From an uncultured Bacteroidales bacterium (GTDB lineage Bacteria; Bacteroidota; Bacteroidia; Bacteroidales; UBA932), in the NCBI GenBank assembly GCA_905235775.1, contig CAJOMY010000105.1, forward strand, positions 1 through 6,106: a stretch of 6,106 bases of DNA, in the 5' to 3' direction. Below are positions 1 through 6,106 of this stretch, piece after piece. The notes beneath the pieces are model-generated. The model was not told where the DNA came from. It made no database searches and saw nothing but the letters and a program-made list of their open reading frames with translations. How positions within the stretch are numbered: the stretch's first letter is position 1; each line of letters begins with the position of its first letter. The position numbers and the translations under genes are program-made.

Positions 1-738
1 ATGCGCGTGCTGCTCTGCGACCCGCCGCGCGAGCGCCGGGAGATTCCCGGTCGAGCCGGGAATGACGGCTTCGTCGATCTGGACACGATCATCCGCCGCA
101 GCGACATCGTGACGCTTCATGTCCCGCTGTCCCGCGAAGGGGAGGATGCCACCTGGCACCTCTTCGATGCAGCCCGGCTGGCGACGATGCGCCCCGGCCA
201 GTTCCTGATCAACTCCTCCCGCGGCCCCGTGGTGGACAATGCCGCGCTGCTGGCCGCCCTGCGGGCGAAGCGCCTGCGCGGCGCCGTGCTGGACGTCTGG
301 GAGGGCGAGCCGGAGCCGGACCGTGCGCTGATGGACTTGTTGGACATCGCCACGCCGCATATTGCGGGGTACAGCGCCGACGGCAAGGCGAACGGCACGA
401 TGGCGAGCGTACACACGGTCGCCTCGGTGCTGGGCCTGCCGCTGGCCGACTGGCGCCCGGCGGCCATTCCCGCTCCGGCGCAACCGCTGGAATTCGTGCT
501 CGACGCGCGCGGCAGGAGCCGGCAGGAGGTTCTCTCCGAGGCCATCCTGCACACCTACGACCTCCTCGCGGACGACCGCTCCCTGCGCGAGCATCCGGAG
601 CGCTTCGAGCAGCTGCGCGGCGACTACCCGGTCCGCCGCGAGCCGACCGCCTTCACCCTGCGGCTGCAGGGGGGCACTCCCGGGCTGTCGGAGACGCTCT
701 CCTCCCTCGGCTTCACCGTCAAATCAAACCTACAATAG
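1..738 (+). CDS. pdxB: Erythronate-4-phosphate dehydrogenase, C-terminal part (5' end outside window)
   Basis: PdxB oxidises 4-phospho-D-erythronate to 2-oxo-3-hydroxy-4-phosphobutanoate with NAD, the second step of the DXP-dependent pyridoxal phosphate pathway in the cytoplasm. The visible 245 residues begin at the second strand of the Rossmann fold (VLLCDPPR, a PdxB hallmark), so the N-terminal substrate domain and the GxGxxG loop lie upstream. The ATG at base 1 is probably internal, not the true start. The 2-hydroxyacid dehydrogenase catalytic set is present: Arg74 in INSSRGPVVDN, Glu103 in DVWEGEPE and His120 in TPHIAGYS. Their spacing (29 and 17 residues) matches the E. coli enzyme as I remember it. 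HIAGYSADGKANGT is PdxB-like rather than SerA-like. Residues from about 160 to 245 fit the PdxB C-terminal dimerisation domain. Residues 14-23 are encoded by a palindromic element that appears to be an insertion. The stop (TAG) lies 3 nt before gnd. Confidence 0.93.
   Translation: MRVLLCDPPRERREIPGRAGNDGFVDLDTIIRRSDIVTLHVPLSREGEDATWHLFDAARLATMRPGQFLINSSRGPVVDNAALLAALRAKRLRGAVLDVWEGEPEPDRALMDLLDIATPHIAGYSADGKANGTMASVHTVASVLGLPLADWRPAAIPAPAQPLEFVLDARGRSRQEVLSEAILHTYDLLADDRSLREHPERFEQLRGDYPVRREPTAFTLRLQGGTPGLSETLSSLGFTVKSNLQ
43..63. repeat. Palindromic element inside pdxB, probable dispersed repeat
   Basis: A perfect 8-bp inverted repeat: ATTCCCGG at 43-50, a 5-nt loop TCGAG, and CCGGGAAT at 56-63. 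The flanks (AG before, GACGG after) give the familiar shape of small dispersed palindromic repeats seen in many bacterial genomes. It is read in frame as E-I-P-G-R-A-G-N-D-G (residues 14-23 of the visible protein). It falls in the variable loop between DPPR and the conserved FVDLDTI segment, where the E. coli protein, from memory, is about five residues shorter. The inverted repeat is certain. Its status as a mobile or dispersed repeat is inferred, since there is no second copy in this window. Confidence 0.6.
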
Positions 739-741
739 AAT

Positions 742-2199
742 ATGCAGACTCAATCCGACATCGGTCTGATCGGTCTCGCCGTGATGGGCGAGAACCTGGT
801 CCTCAACATGGAAAGCAAAGGCTTCCGTGTCAGTGTGTTCAATCGCACGGTCGAGAAAGTGGACAAGTTCCTCTCCGGCCGCGGCGCCGGCAAGAACATC
901 TACGGCGCCCGCTCGCTGGAAGACTTTGTGGGCTCGCTCAAGAGCCCGCGCCGCGTCTTCCTGATGGTCAAGGCCGGGCAGGCCGTGGACGACTTCATCG
1001 AGAAGCTCATCCCGGTGCTTGATCCGGGCGACATCATCATCGACGGGGGCAACTCGCATTTCCCGGACACGGCGCGCCGTACGGCCTACGTGGAGAGCAA
1101 GGGGCTCCTGTATATCGGCACCGGCGTGTCCGGCGGCGAGGAGGGCGCCCTAAAGGGCCCTTCGATGATGCCCGGCGGCTCGCCTGCGGCCTGGCCGCAT
1201 GTCAAACCCATCTTCCAGGGGATCTGCGCCAAGGTGGCGGACGGCTCTCCCTGCTGCGACTGGGTGGGCGAGGGTGGCGCAGGCCACTTCGTCAAGATGG
1301 TCCACAACGGCATCGAGTACGGCGACATCCAGCTCATCTGCGAATGTTACCAGATCATGAAGGACATCCTCGGGATGAGCAACGAGGAGATGCACGCGAC
1401 CTTTGCCGAATGGAACCGGGGCGACCTGGACAGCTACCTGATCGAGATCACGCGCGACATCCTCGCCAAGAAGGACGAGGAAGGCCGCTACGTGCTGGAC
1501 TACATCCTCGACACCGCCGGCCAGAAAGGCACCGGCAAGTGGACGGCCGTCGCCGCGCTGGACGCAGGTGTGCCCCTGACCCTGATCGGAGAGTCCGTCT
1601 TCGCCCGCTGCCTGTCCGCGCAGAAAGAAGAGCGTGTGGCGGCGTCCGGGATTCTGCAGGGCCCCGCTCCCGCGAAGTTCAGCGGCGACCGGGCCGCCTT
1701 CCTGGAAGACTTGCGAAGGGCGCTGTTCGCCGCCAAGGTCGTCTCTTACGCGCAGGGTTATGCCCTGATGCGCGCCGCCGCGAAGGAGTATGGCTGGGAA
1801 CTCAACTACGGCGGCATCGCCCTGATGTGGCGGGGCGGCTGCATCATCCGCAGCGTGTTCCTCGGCAAGATCAAGGAAGCCTTCGACCGGCAGCCCGACC
1901 TGGCCAACATCCTGCTGGATCCGTATTTCCGCGGCAAGCTGGCAGAGGCCCAGCAAGGCTGGCGCAACGTGCTCTGCACGGCCATGCAGCACGGCGTCCC
2001 CGCCCCCTGCATGACCGCCGGCCTGCAGTACTACGACGGCTACCGCACCGGGCGGCTGCCCGCCAACCTGCTCCAGGCGCAGCGTGACTTCTTCGGCGCG
2101 CACACCTACGAGCGCACCGACCGCCCGCGCGGCGAGTTCTTCCACACCAACTGGACCGGCCACGGCGGCGACACGATTTCCTCCACCTATAATGCATAA
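742..2199 (+). CDS. gnd: 6-phosphogluconate dehydrogenase, decarboxylating
   Basis: Gnd converts 6-phosphogluconate and NADP+ to ribulose 5-phosphate, CO2 and NADPH in the oxidative pentose phosphate pathway (cytoplasmic dimer). The 485 residues match the long-chain family (about 470-485) from end to end. The N-terminal Rossmann fold has GLAVMGENL (residues 11-19), followed by FNRT (33-36), whose Asn-Arg-Thr is the usual NADP-phosphate contact. DGGNSHFPDT (101-110) and GTGVSGGEEGALKGPSMMPGG (127-147) form the substrate region. The catalytic Lys185 and Glu192 sit in FVKMVHNGIEYGD. The family signature ILDTAGQKGTGKW is at 255-267, and the C-terminal tail FHTNWTGHGG (467-476) is intact. The ATG at 742 puts the glycine loop at the normal distance from the N-terminus; no Shine-Dalgarno is visible. 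The gene starts 3 nt after pdxB, and its TAA shares a base with the next ATG. No zwf or pgl is seen beside it. Confidence 0.98.
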   Translation: MQTQSDIGLIGLAVMGENLVLNMESKGFRVSVFNRTVEKVDKFLSGRGAGKNIYGARSLEDFVGSLKSPRRVFLMVKAGQAVDDFIEKLIPVLDPGDIIIDGGNSHFPDTARRTAYVESKGLLYIGTGVSGGEEGALKGPSMMPGGSPAAWPHVKPIFQGICAKVADGSPCCDWVGEGGAGHFVKMVHNGIEYGDIQLICECYQIMKDILGMSNEEMHATFAEWNRGDLDSYLIEITRDILAKKDEEGRYVLDYILDTAGQKGTGKWTAVAALDAGVPLTLIGESVFARCLSAQKEERVAASGILQGPAPAKFSGDRAAFLEDLRRALFAAKVVSYAQGYALMRAAAKEYGWELNYGGIALMWRGGCIIRSVFLGKIKEAFDRQPDLANILLDPYFRGKLAEAQQGWRNVLCTAMQHGVPAPCMTAGLQYYDGYRTGRLPANLLQAQRDFFGAHTYERTDRPRGEFFHTNWTGHGGDTISSTYNA

Positions 2200-2201
2200 T
2201 G
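2197..2201 (+). other. TAATG stop/start overlap coupling gnd to the uxaE-like gene
   Basis: The TAA stop of gnd (2197-2199) shares its last A with the ATG (2199-2201) of the next gene. There is no Shine-Dalgarno in the preceding 20 bases, which are instead A/T-rich (CTATAATGCA). This arrangement normally means one transcript with translation re-initiating from gnd into the downstream gene. A second in-frame ATG six bases on (2205) could also be used. Confidence 0.75.
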
Positions 2202-3350
2202 ACTATGTTGACCATCGGTAAATATTCTTTCGGCGTGGGCGACCGCTTCGCCCGCGAGGGCATCAACCAGCTCCGGGCCCTCATCGAGGCCGAGGAGCGT
2301 TTCGGGGTGCATTTCGACCCCGTCTGGAACAAGTCCAACCGCGAGCACCAGATTGTCGGCACGGAGCCTTCCGAGACCCGTGCGGAAGCCGACGCCGCCG
2401 TCCGGGCCCTCGGCTATCGCGGACAATATTTCGTGGATGCCGACCACATCAATCTCGGCAACGTGGACCGCTTCATCGAGGCGTCCGACTTCTTCACCAT
2501 CGACGTGGCGGACTACATCGGCAAGTCGGGCTCCGAGCAGGAGCGTTTCCTGCCCGCCATCCGCGAGGCCGGGCGGATCTACCGCCACATCGCCGACAAG
2601 AAAGGCGCGGGCAATTTCGTGACCGAAGTCTCCATGGACGAGGTGGACGAGGCCCAGACGCCCGGGGAACTCCGCTATATCCTGCGGGAACTGGCCCGGG
2701 AGGGGATTCCGGTGCAGACCATCGCCCCCAAGTTCACCGGCCGCTTCAACAAAGGCGTGGACTACCGCGGCGACCTGCAGCAGTTTGAGCGGGAGTTCGA
2801 GCAGGACCTGCTCGTCATCGACGAGGCGGTCCGGCAGTACGGCCTGCCGGAGAATCTCAAGCTCAGCATCCACTCCGGCTCGGACAAGTTTTCCATCTAC
2901 CCCATCATGGGCCGCCTGATCCGCAAGCACGGCGCGGGCATTCACATCAAGACCGCCGGCACGACCTGGCTGGAGGAGAACATCGGCCTCGCGATGGCGG
3001 ATCCGGATGCCCTGGCCCTGGCGAAAAAGATTTATGTGAGCGCCCTGGGGCGCATGGAGGAACTGGCTGTCCCGTATGCGACCGTGATCGACATCGACGC
3101 CTCGGCGCTGCCTGCCCCTGAGGTGGTGGAACGCTGGGATGCCGACACCTACGCCCGCACCCTGCGCCACAACCCGGCCGACCCGCTCTACAACCCGTCC
3201 TTCCGCCAGCTCATCCACGTCAGCTACAAGATTGCCGCGGAACTGTCCGGCGAATTCCTGCCGGCGCTGGAACGCCACACGGATGTCATCGGCCGCGAGA
3301 TCACCGAAAATCTCTGCGAGCGGCACATCCGCAGACTGTTCGACAAATAA
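2199..3350 (+). CDS. Tagaturonate/fructuronate epimerase (UxaE) family protein, short form
   Basis: Members of this family include the Thermotoga UxaE, which interconverts D-tagaturonate and D-fructuronate by C4 epimerisation in galacturonate breakdown. Family blocks that I recognise are FGVGDRF (11-17), FVDADHI (78-84), TEVSMDE (142-148), KFTGRFNKGVDYRGDL (178-193), SIHSGSDKFSIYP (223-235), HIKTAGTTWLE (249-259) and RQLIHVSY (336-343). The conserved acidic residues and histidines in these blocks (Asp82, His83, Glu143, His225, His249) are plausible metal or catalytic residues, which I infer from conservation only. At 383 residues it lacks roughly 80-90 N-terminal residues found before the FGxGDR block in the Thermotoga protein, as I recall that sequence. 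The start is ATG 2199, overlapping the gnd stop by one base; ATG 2205 (Met3) is an alternative. No secretion signal is seen, so it is probably cytoplasmic. The family is well supported, but the true substrate is not: no uronate-pathway gene is nearby, and coupling to gnd suggests another sugar acid or sugar phosphate. Confidence 0.85.
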   Translation: MTMLTIGKYSFGVGDRFAREGINQLRALIEAEERFGVHFDPVWNKSNREHQIVGTEPSETRAEADAAVRALGYRGQYFVDADHINLGNVDRFIEASDFFTIDVADYIGKSGSEQERFLPAIREAGRIYRHIADKKGAGNFVTEVSMDEVDEAQTPGELRYILRELAREGIPVQTIAPKFTGRFNKGVDYRGDLQQFEREFEQDLLVIDEAVRQYGLPENLKLSIHSGSDKFSIYPIMGRLIRKHGAGIHIKTAGTTWLEENIGLAMADPDALALAKKIYVSALGRMEELAVPYATVIDIDASALPAPEVVERWDADTYARTLRHNPADPLYNPSFRQLIHVSYKIAAELSGEFLPALERHTDVIGREITENLCERHIRRLFDK

Positions 3351-3361
3351 TCCCGTGACCG

Positions 3362-5824
3362 ATGAAAAAACTGATGATGCTGTTTCTGCTCTGCTGCGGC
3401 CTGGGACTGGGCGCGCAGGCACAAATTCTCGAAAGCGCCAATCCGAAAGCCGATTCCGCGGCTTTTGCCCGTGTCCGGGAGCGCATGGACTCCATCCGGC
3501 AGTACCGTCCCACGGTGGGCCTCGTGCTCGCCGGCGGCGGGGCACGCGGCCTGGCGCACCTCGGCATCATCAAGTATCTGGAGGAACTGGGCATCCCGGT
3601 GGACGTCATCACCGGCACCAGCATGGGCGGCCTGGTGGGCGGCCTGTACGCCTTGGGCTACAAGCACGACCAGCTGGATTCGCTGGTGCGCGCCATCGAG
3701 TGGCCGGTCATGATGTCGGACAACATCCCGAACGACAACATCTCTTACAAGCTGCGCAAATACCGCGACCGTTTCGTCATCCGCATCCCCTTCCACTATG
3801 ATGACGCGGACCTGAAGGACCGCATCCTGCGGGAGCAGCAGGTGGACAGGCTGAGCCGGGAGGCTGGCGGCGGTTCCGACAAGATGCTGCAGGAAGCGAT
3901 CTCCAAGATGGGCATCGGCATGCCGGACGGTTACCTGTTCGGACTCAACGTCCGCAATATGCTCAGCTCCGTCAGCGTAGGCTACCAGGACAGCCTCAGC
4001 TTCGTCGAGCTGCCCATCCCGTACGCCTGCGTGGCGACGGACATGTACACGATGACGCCGAAATACTGGACTTCCGGCAGCCTCACGGACGCGATGCGCT
4101 CCACGATGGCCATTCCGTTCTATTTCCGGGCCGTGCGCACGGAAGGGGCCGTGCTGCTGGACGGCGGCATGCGCAACAATTTCCCTGTCGACCTGGCGAA
4201 GGAGATGGGTGCCGACATCATCATCGGGTCCGAGATGTCCGTCCCGCGCCAGCTCGACGAGCTGAATTCGCCGGTCGACTTCGCTTTCCAGACCATTACG
4301 CTCCTGTCCAAGGATGCCGTCAGCCAGGCCCGGAAGATGGCCGATTTTGAGGTGAATCATGAGCTGAAGGGCTACAACATGCTTTCGTTCGATGACAAGA
4401 GCGTGGACGATATCATCGACCAGGGTTATCAGAACGCCCTGGCCCACAAAGACCAGTTCGAGGCCGTGGCGGCCCGGGTGGCCGGCAAGGGCGAGCCTGC
4501 GGTATCGCACCCGGCGCCCGCCGTGAACCTGGCCCGGCAGACCGTCCGCGTGGATGAAATTGCCTTCACCGGCATCAAGGATGAAGAACGGCGTTATATC
4601 CTGCATCCCGATGATTACCCGAAGAGCGACCTGTTCGACCGAACGACGGTCGAGCACCTGTTGAACAAAATCTACGGTACCAACGCCTTCGAATCGGTGA
4701 CCTACCACCTGGAAGGCCGCGAAGCACCGTACCGGCTGGTCTTCGACTGCCAGAAGGGCCAGGTGAACGATTTCGCCGTCGGCCTGCGTGCCGATACGGA
4801 CGAGGCCGTGGCCTTGGCGCTGCACCTGGGTCTGGGTACGCGCCGTCTCGCCGGGCCCCGGTTCACCGCGGACCTCAAACTGGGCACGAATCCCGCCCTG
4901 GCGCTCGACTATTCCATCAAATTTGCGAAGGGTATTCCCACGATCGGCGTGACGGCCCGTACCCGGCTGATCAACGCGAGCTCCGGCTGGGCGCAGAGTT
5001 CCGAGGAGAATCTCATGGTGCTGGCCGGGGACGTCTATCTGGAGGACTCCCGCCTGCGCAACGGATCCGTCCGGGTGGGTTTCACCGCAGAGATGGATCC
5101 TTACGAGCGCTACCTGGAATACGGAAAAAGCAGGAACGACTGGGACTGGCGCAGCTATTGGCTGTCCGCCTTCGCCAGTTTTAAGATCGACACCTTCGAT
5201 GACGCCTATTTCCCTACGCGGGGTGTCCGGGCGTCGCTGAAAGGCCGTTATGTTTTCAACGGATACGACGAAGACCTGGATCCGCGTTTCTTTACGTTCG
5301 GTGAGGAGGATTTCGCCAAGAGACCGGACGGCAGGGTCCCCCGGTACATCACTTCTTCGGCCGGCATCGAGGCGGCCTTCTCCATCGGGGAACACTTCAC
5401 GATCCTGCCCAAGCTCCATGGCGGCTGGTTCCGCCCCTTCGGCGTCGATCTCAATGAGTACAATCCGGCCAGCTATCTGAACCACAATCATGTCGTCAAC
5501 CTGGGCGGATTCATGCCGGACCGCTATACGGAAAACCAGATACCCTTCTTCATCTGGCCCACCGGCTACCGGGAATCCTGCATGATCACGGCCATGACCC
5601 AGCTGGACCTGCGGTTCCGATTTGCACGCAAGAACTATGTCACGGCCCGGAGTGCCGTCCTGATCCGCTCCGACACGCTGCAGGATTTTTTCCAGTATAA
5701 CAGGTATTGGGCATTCGGCGCGGAATATGCCCGTCAGACCATGGTGGGACCGCTCCGGCTGGCCGCCCAGTGGGGGCAGATCGGCGGATTCACCGTCTAT
5801 GCGTCCATCGGATTTGATTTCTAG
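3362..5824 (+). CDS. Patatin-like phospholipase with POTRA and outer-membrane beta-barrel (type Vd/PlpD-like)
   Basis: A secreted lipid acyl hydrolase fused to its own outer-membrane module. Residues 1-20 form a signal peptide (MKK, a hydrophobic core, cleavage likely after AQA). The patatin domain spans about 50-330: oxyanion loop GGGARG (58-63), nucleophile Ser87 in GTSMGG, and catalytic Asp267 in DGG, so the Ser-Asp dyad is intact. Residues from about 395 to 465 (VRVDEIAFTGI to YRLVFDC) look like a single POTRA domain. From about 470 to 820 the sequence alternates in beta-strand fashion, contains the Omp85-type stretch DDAYFPTRGVRASLKG (613-628), and ends in Phe (ASIGFDF) as barrel proteins do. 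The order patatin-POTRA-barrel is that of type Vd autotransporters such as Pseudomonas PlpD. Whether the patatin domain is released, surface-held or periplasmic cannot be read from sequence. The ATG lies 11 nt after the previous stop, without a Shine-Dalgarno, and is fixed by the signal peptide. Two adjacent cysteines (11-12) lie in the signal but do not form a convincing lipobox. Confidence 0.93.
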   Translation: MKKLMMLFLLCCGLGLGAQAQILESANPKADSAAFARVRERMDSIRQYRPTVGLVLAGGGARGLAHLGIIKYLEELGIPVDVITGTSMGGLVGGLYALGYKHDQLDSLVRAIEWPVMMSDNIPNDNISYKLRKYRDRFVIRIPFHYDDADLKDRILREQQVDRLSREAGGGSDKMLQEAISKMGIGMPDGYLFGLNVRNMLSSVSVGYQDSLSFVELPIPYACVATDMYTMTPKYWTSGSLTDAMRSTMAIPFYFRAVRTEGAVLLDGGMRNNFPVDLAKEMGADIIIGSEMSVPRQLDELNSPVDFAFQTITLLSKDAVSQARKMADFEVNHELKGYNMLSFDDKSVDDIIDQGYQNALAHKDQFEAVAARVAGKGEPAVSHPAPAVNLARQTVRVDEIAFTGIKDEERRYILHPDDYPKSDLFDRTTVEHLLNKIYGTNAFESVTYHLEGREAPYRLVFDCQKGQVNDFAVGLRADTDEAVALALHLGLGTRRLAGPRFTADLKLGTNPALALDYSIKFAKGIPTIGVTARTRLINASSGWAQSSEENLMVLAGDVYLEDSRLRNGSVRVGFTAEMDPYERYLEYGKSRNDWDWRSYWLSAFASFKIDTFDDAYFPTRGVRASLKGRYVFNGYDEDLDPRFFTFGEEDFAKRPDGRVPRYITSSAGIEAAFSIGEHFTILPKLHGGWFRPFGVDLNEYNPASYLNHNHVVNLGGFMPDRYTENQIPFFIWPTGYRESCMITAMTQLDLRFRFARKNYVTARSAVLIRSDTLQDFFQYNRYWAFGAEYARQTMVGPLRLAAQWGQIGGFTVYASIGFDF
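5821..5824. other. Convergent stop-codon overlap (CTAG)
   Basis: The palindrome CTAG holds both stops: TAG on the + strand (5822-5824) ends the patatin-barrel gene, and TAG on the - strand (5823-5821) ends fabD. The two genes therefore overlap tail to tail, with no intergenic base. There is no room for a dedicated terminator between them. I see no strong hairpin followed by a T-run on either strand nearby, so transcripts from both sides probably read into the opposite gene. Confidence 0.9.
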
Positions 5825-6106
5825 CCGATGGTGACTTCGGCCCCGACCGCGCCGGCAATGCGCTTGACCAGGCCCTGGAGCACCGCTCCGGGGCCTATTT
5901 CGCGGAACTCGGTGGCTCCGTCGGCCAGCATGTTCCTGACCGACTGGGTCCAGCGGACCGGGGAGGTGAGCTGCTGCAGGAGGTTGTCCTTGATGCGTAC
6001 CGGATCCGTCTCCGGCAGCGCGGTCACATTCTGGTAAACGGGGCAGCGAGGGGTGCGGACTGCTGTGCGTTCGATGGCCTTGGCCAGCTCCACGCGGGCC
6101 GGCTCC
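5821..6106 (-). CDS. fabD: Malonyl-CoA:ACP transacylase, C-terminal end (5' end outside window)
   Basis: FabD moves malonyl groups from CoA to acyl carrier protein to feed fatty-acid elongation in the cytoplasm. The visible 94 residues run off the window edge in an open frame that begins EPARVELAKAIE, the segment that normally follows the catalytic-His motif (HSPLM). The GHSxG serine and the histidine are therefore upstream, outside the window. Recognisable parts are PVYQNVTALP, the segment LLQQLTSPVRWTQSVRNML that corresponds to the E. coli LVRQLYNPVQWTKSV region, and the conserved EIGPGAVLQGLVKRI near the end. A GTG at 6093-6091 is in frame but is clearly internal (the V of EPARV), not a start. 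The protein ends about 14 residues after the last conserved block, which is normal. The gene converges on the patatin gene, with overlapping stop codons. Confidence 0.92.
   Translation of the reverse strand, partial: EPARVELAKAIERTAVRTPRCPVYQNVTALPETDPVRIKDNLLQQLTSPVRWTQSVRNMLADGATEFREIGPGAVLQGLVKRIAGAVGAEVTIG

Noticed and set aside
1150..2163. 337-codon open frame on the - strand opposite gnd
   Set aside because: gnd is certain on the + strand; the antisense translation is low-complexity and has no motif.
2186..2199. TATAAT-like sequence before the uxaE-like start as a promoter
   Set aside because: It lies within the last gnd codons and a translationally coupled junction, has no partner -35 or Bacteroidota -33 element that I can see, and is not the Bacteroidota -7 motif.
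3371..3402. Lipoprotein signal in the patatin-barrel protein (Cys11-Cys12)
   Set aside because: The cysteines are inside the hydrophobic core without an L-[AS]-[GA]-C lipobox, and a better signal peptidase I site (AQA) follows at residue 20.
2187..3545. 452-codon open frame on the - strand opposite the uxaE-like gene
   Set aside because: Same mirror-frame effect. The + strand holds a conserved enzyme family and the antisense product has no recognisable domain.
3224..5491. Very long open frame (755 codons) on the - strand, antisense to the patatin-barrel gene
   Set aside because: It lies opposite a gene with clear domains. Its translation is rich in His, Arg, Gly, Val and Asp with no recognisable motif, which is what a GC-rich gene yields when read backwards in the frame that avoids stops.
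5824..5841. Possible terminator hairpin (GCCGA and TCGGC, 5-bp arms, 8-nt loop) just past the patatin stop
   Set aside because: The stem is short, the loop is long, there is no T-run, and it lies within the conserved fabD coding end. Such arms are expected by chance in GC-rich DNA.
6091..6093. GTG on the - strand as the start of a small 90-residue gene
   Set aside because: The frame stays open to the window edge and the residues before it (EPAR) belong to the conserved FabD sequence, so this is an internal valine codon.

Overview
This window reads as a compact, GC-rich stretch of a Bacteroidota (probably Bacteroidales-type) chromosome, possibly from a gut or environmental metagenome. Three things point that way. 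No gene start has a Shine-Dalgarno sequence; the starts sit instead in small A/T-rich islands. The patatin/POTRA/beta-barrel protein and the short UxaE-family protein are both types I associate with Bacteroidota. Gene spacing is also very tight. The taxonomic call is an inference, because no rRNA or tRNA is present to anchor it.

Layout: four genes run on the + strand, followed by one convergent gene. (1) 1-738 is the C-terminal two thirds of erythronate-4-phosphate dehydrogenase (pdxB), cut by the window start. (2) 742-2199 is a complete decarboxylating 6-phosphogluconate dehydrogenase (gnd), 3 nt downstream. (3) 2199-3350 is a short tagaturonate/fructuronate epimerase (UxaE) family protein that overlaps gnd by one base (TAATG). 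(4) 3362-5824 is a secreted patatin-like phospholipase fused to one POTRA domain and an outer-membrane beta-barrel, resembling type Vd secretion or PlpD. (5) 5821-6106 on the - strand is the C-terminal end of malonyl-CoA:ACP transacylase (fabD), cut by the window end. Its stop codon overlaps the patatin stop inside a palindromic CTAG. No intergenic gap exceeds 11 nt, so there is no sizeable non-coding stretch.

The spacing of pdxB, gnd and the uxaE-like gene suggests one transcript. All three products act on sugar acids or their phosphates: PdxB in pyridoxal phosphate synthesis, Gnd in the oxidative pentose phosphate pathway, and the third on a keto-uronate-like substrate. The patatin gene probably rides on the same transcript but works at the cell envelope.

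Most of the window is ordinary core metabolism. Two details stand out. A perfect palindrome lies in frame inside pdxB and looks like a dispersed palindromic repeat that has added residues to the protein. The UxaE-family gene is coupled to gnd, with no uronate-pathway gene in view. I see no CRISPR array, insertion sequence, defence system or RNA gene.
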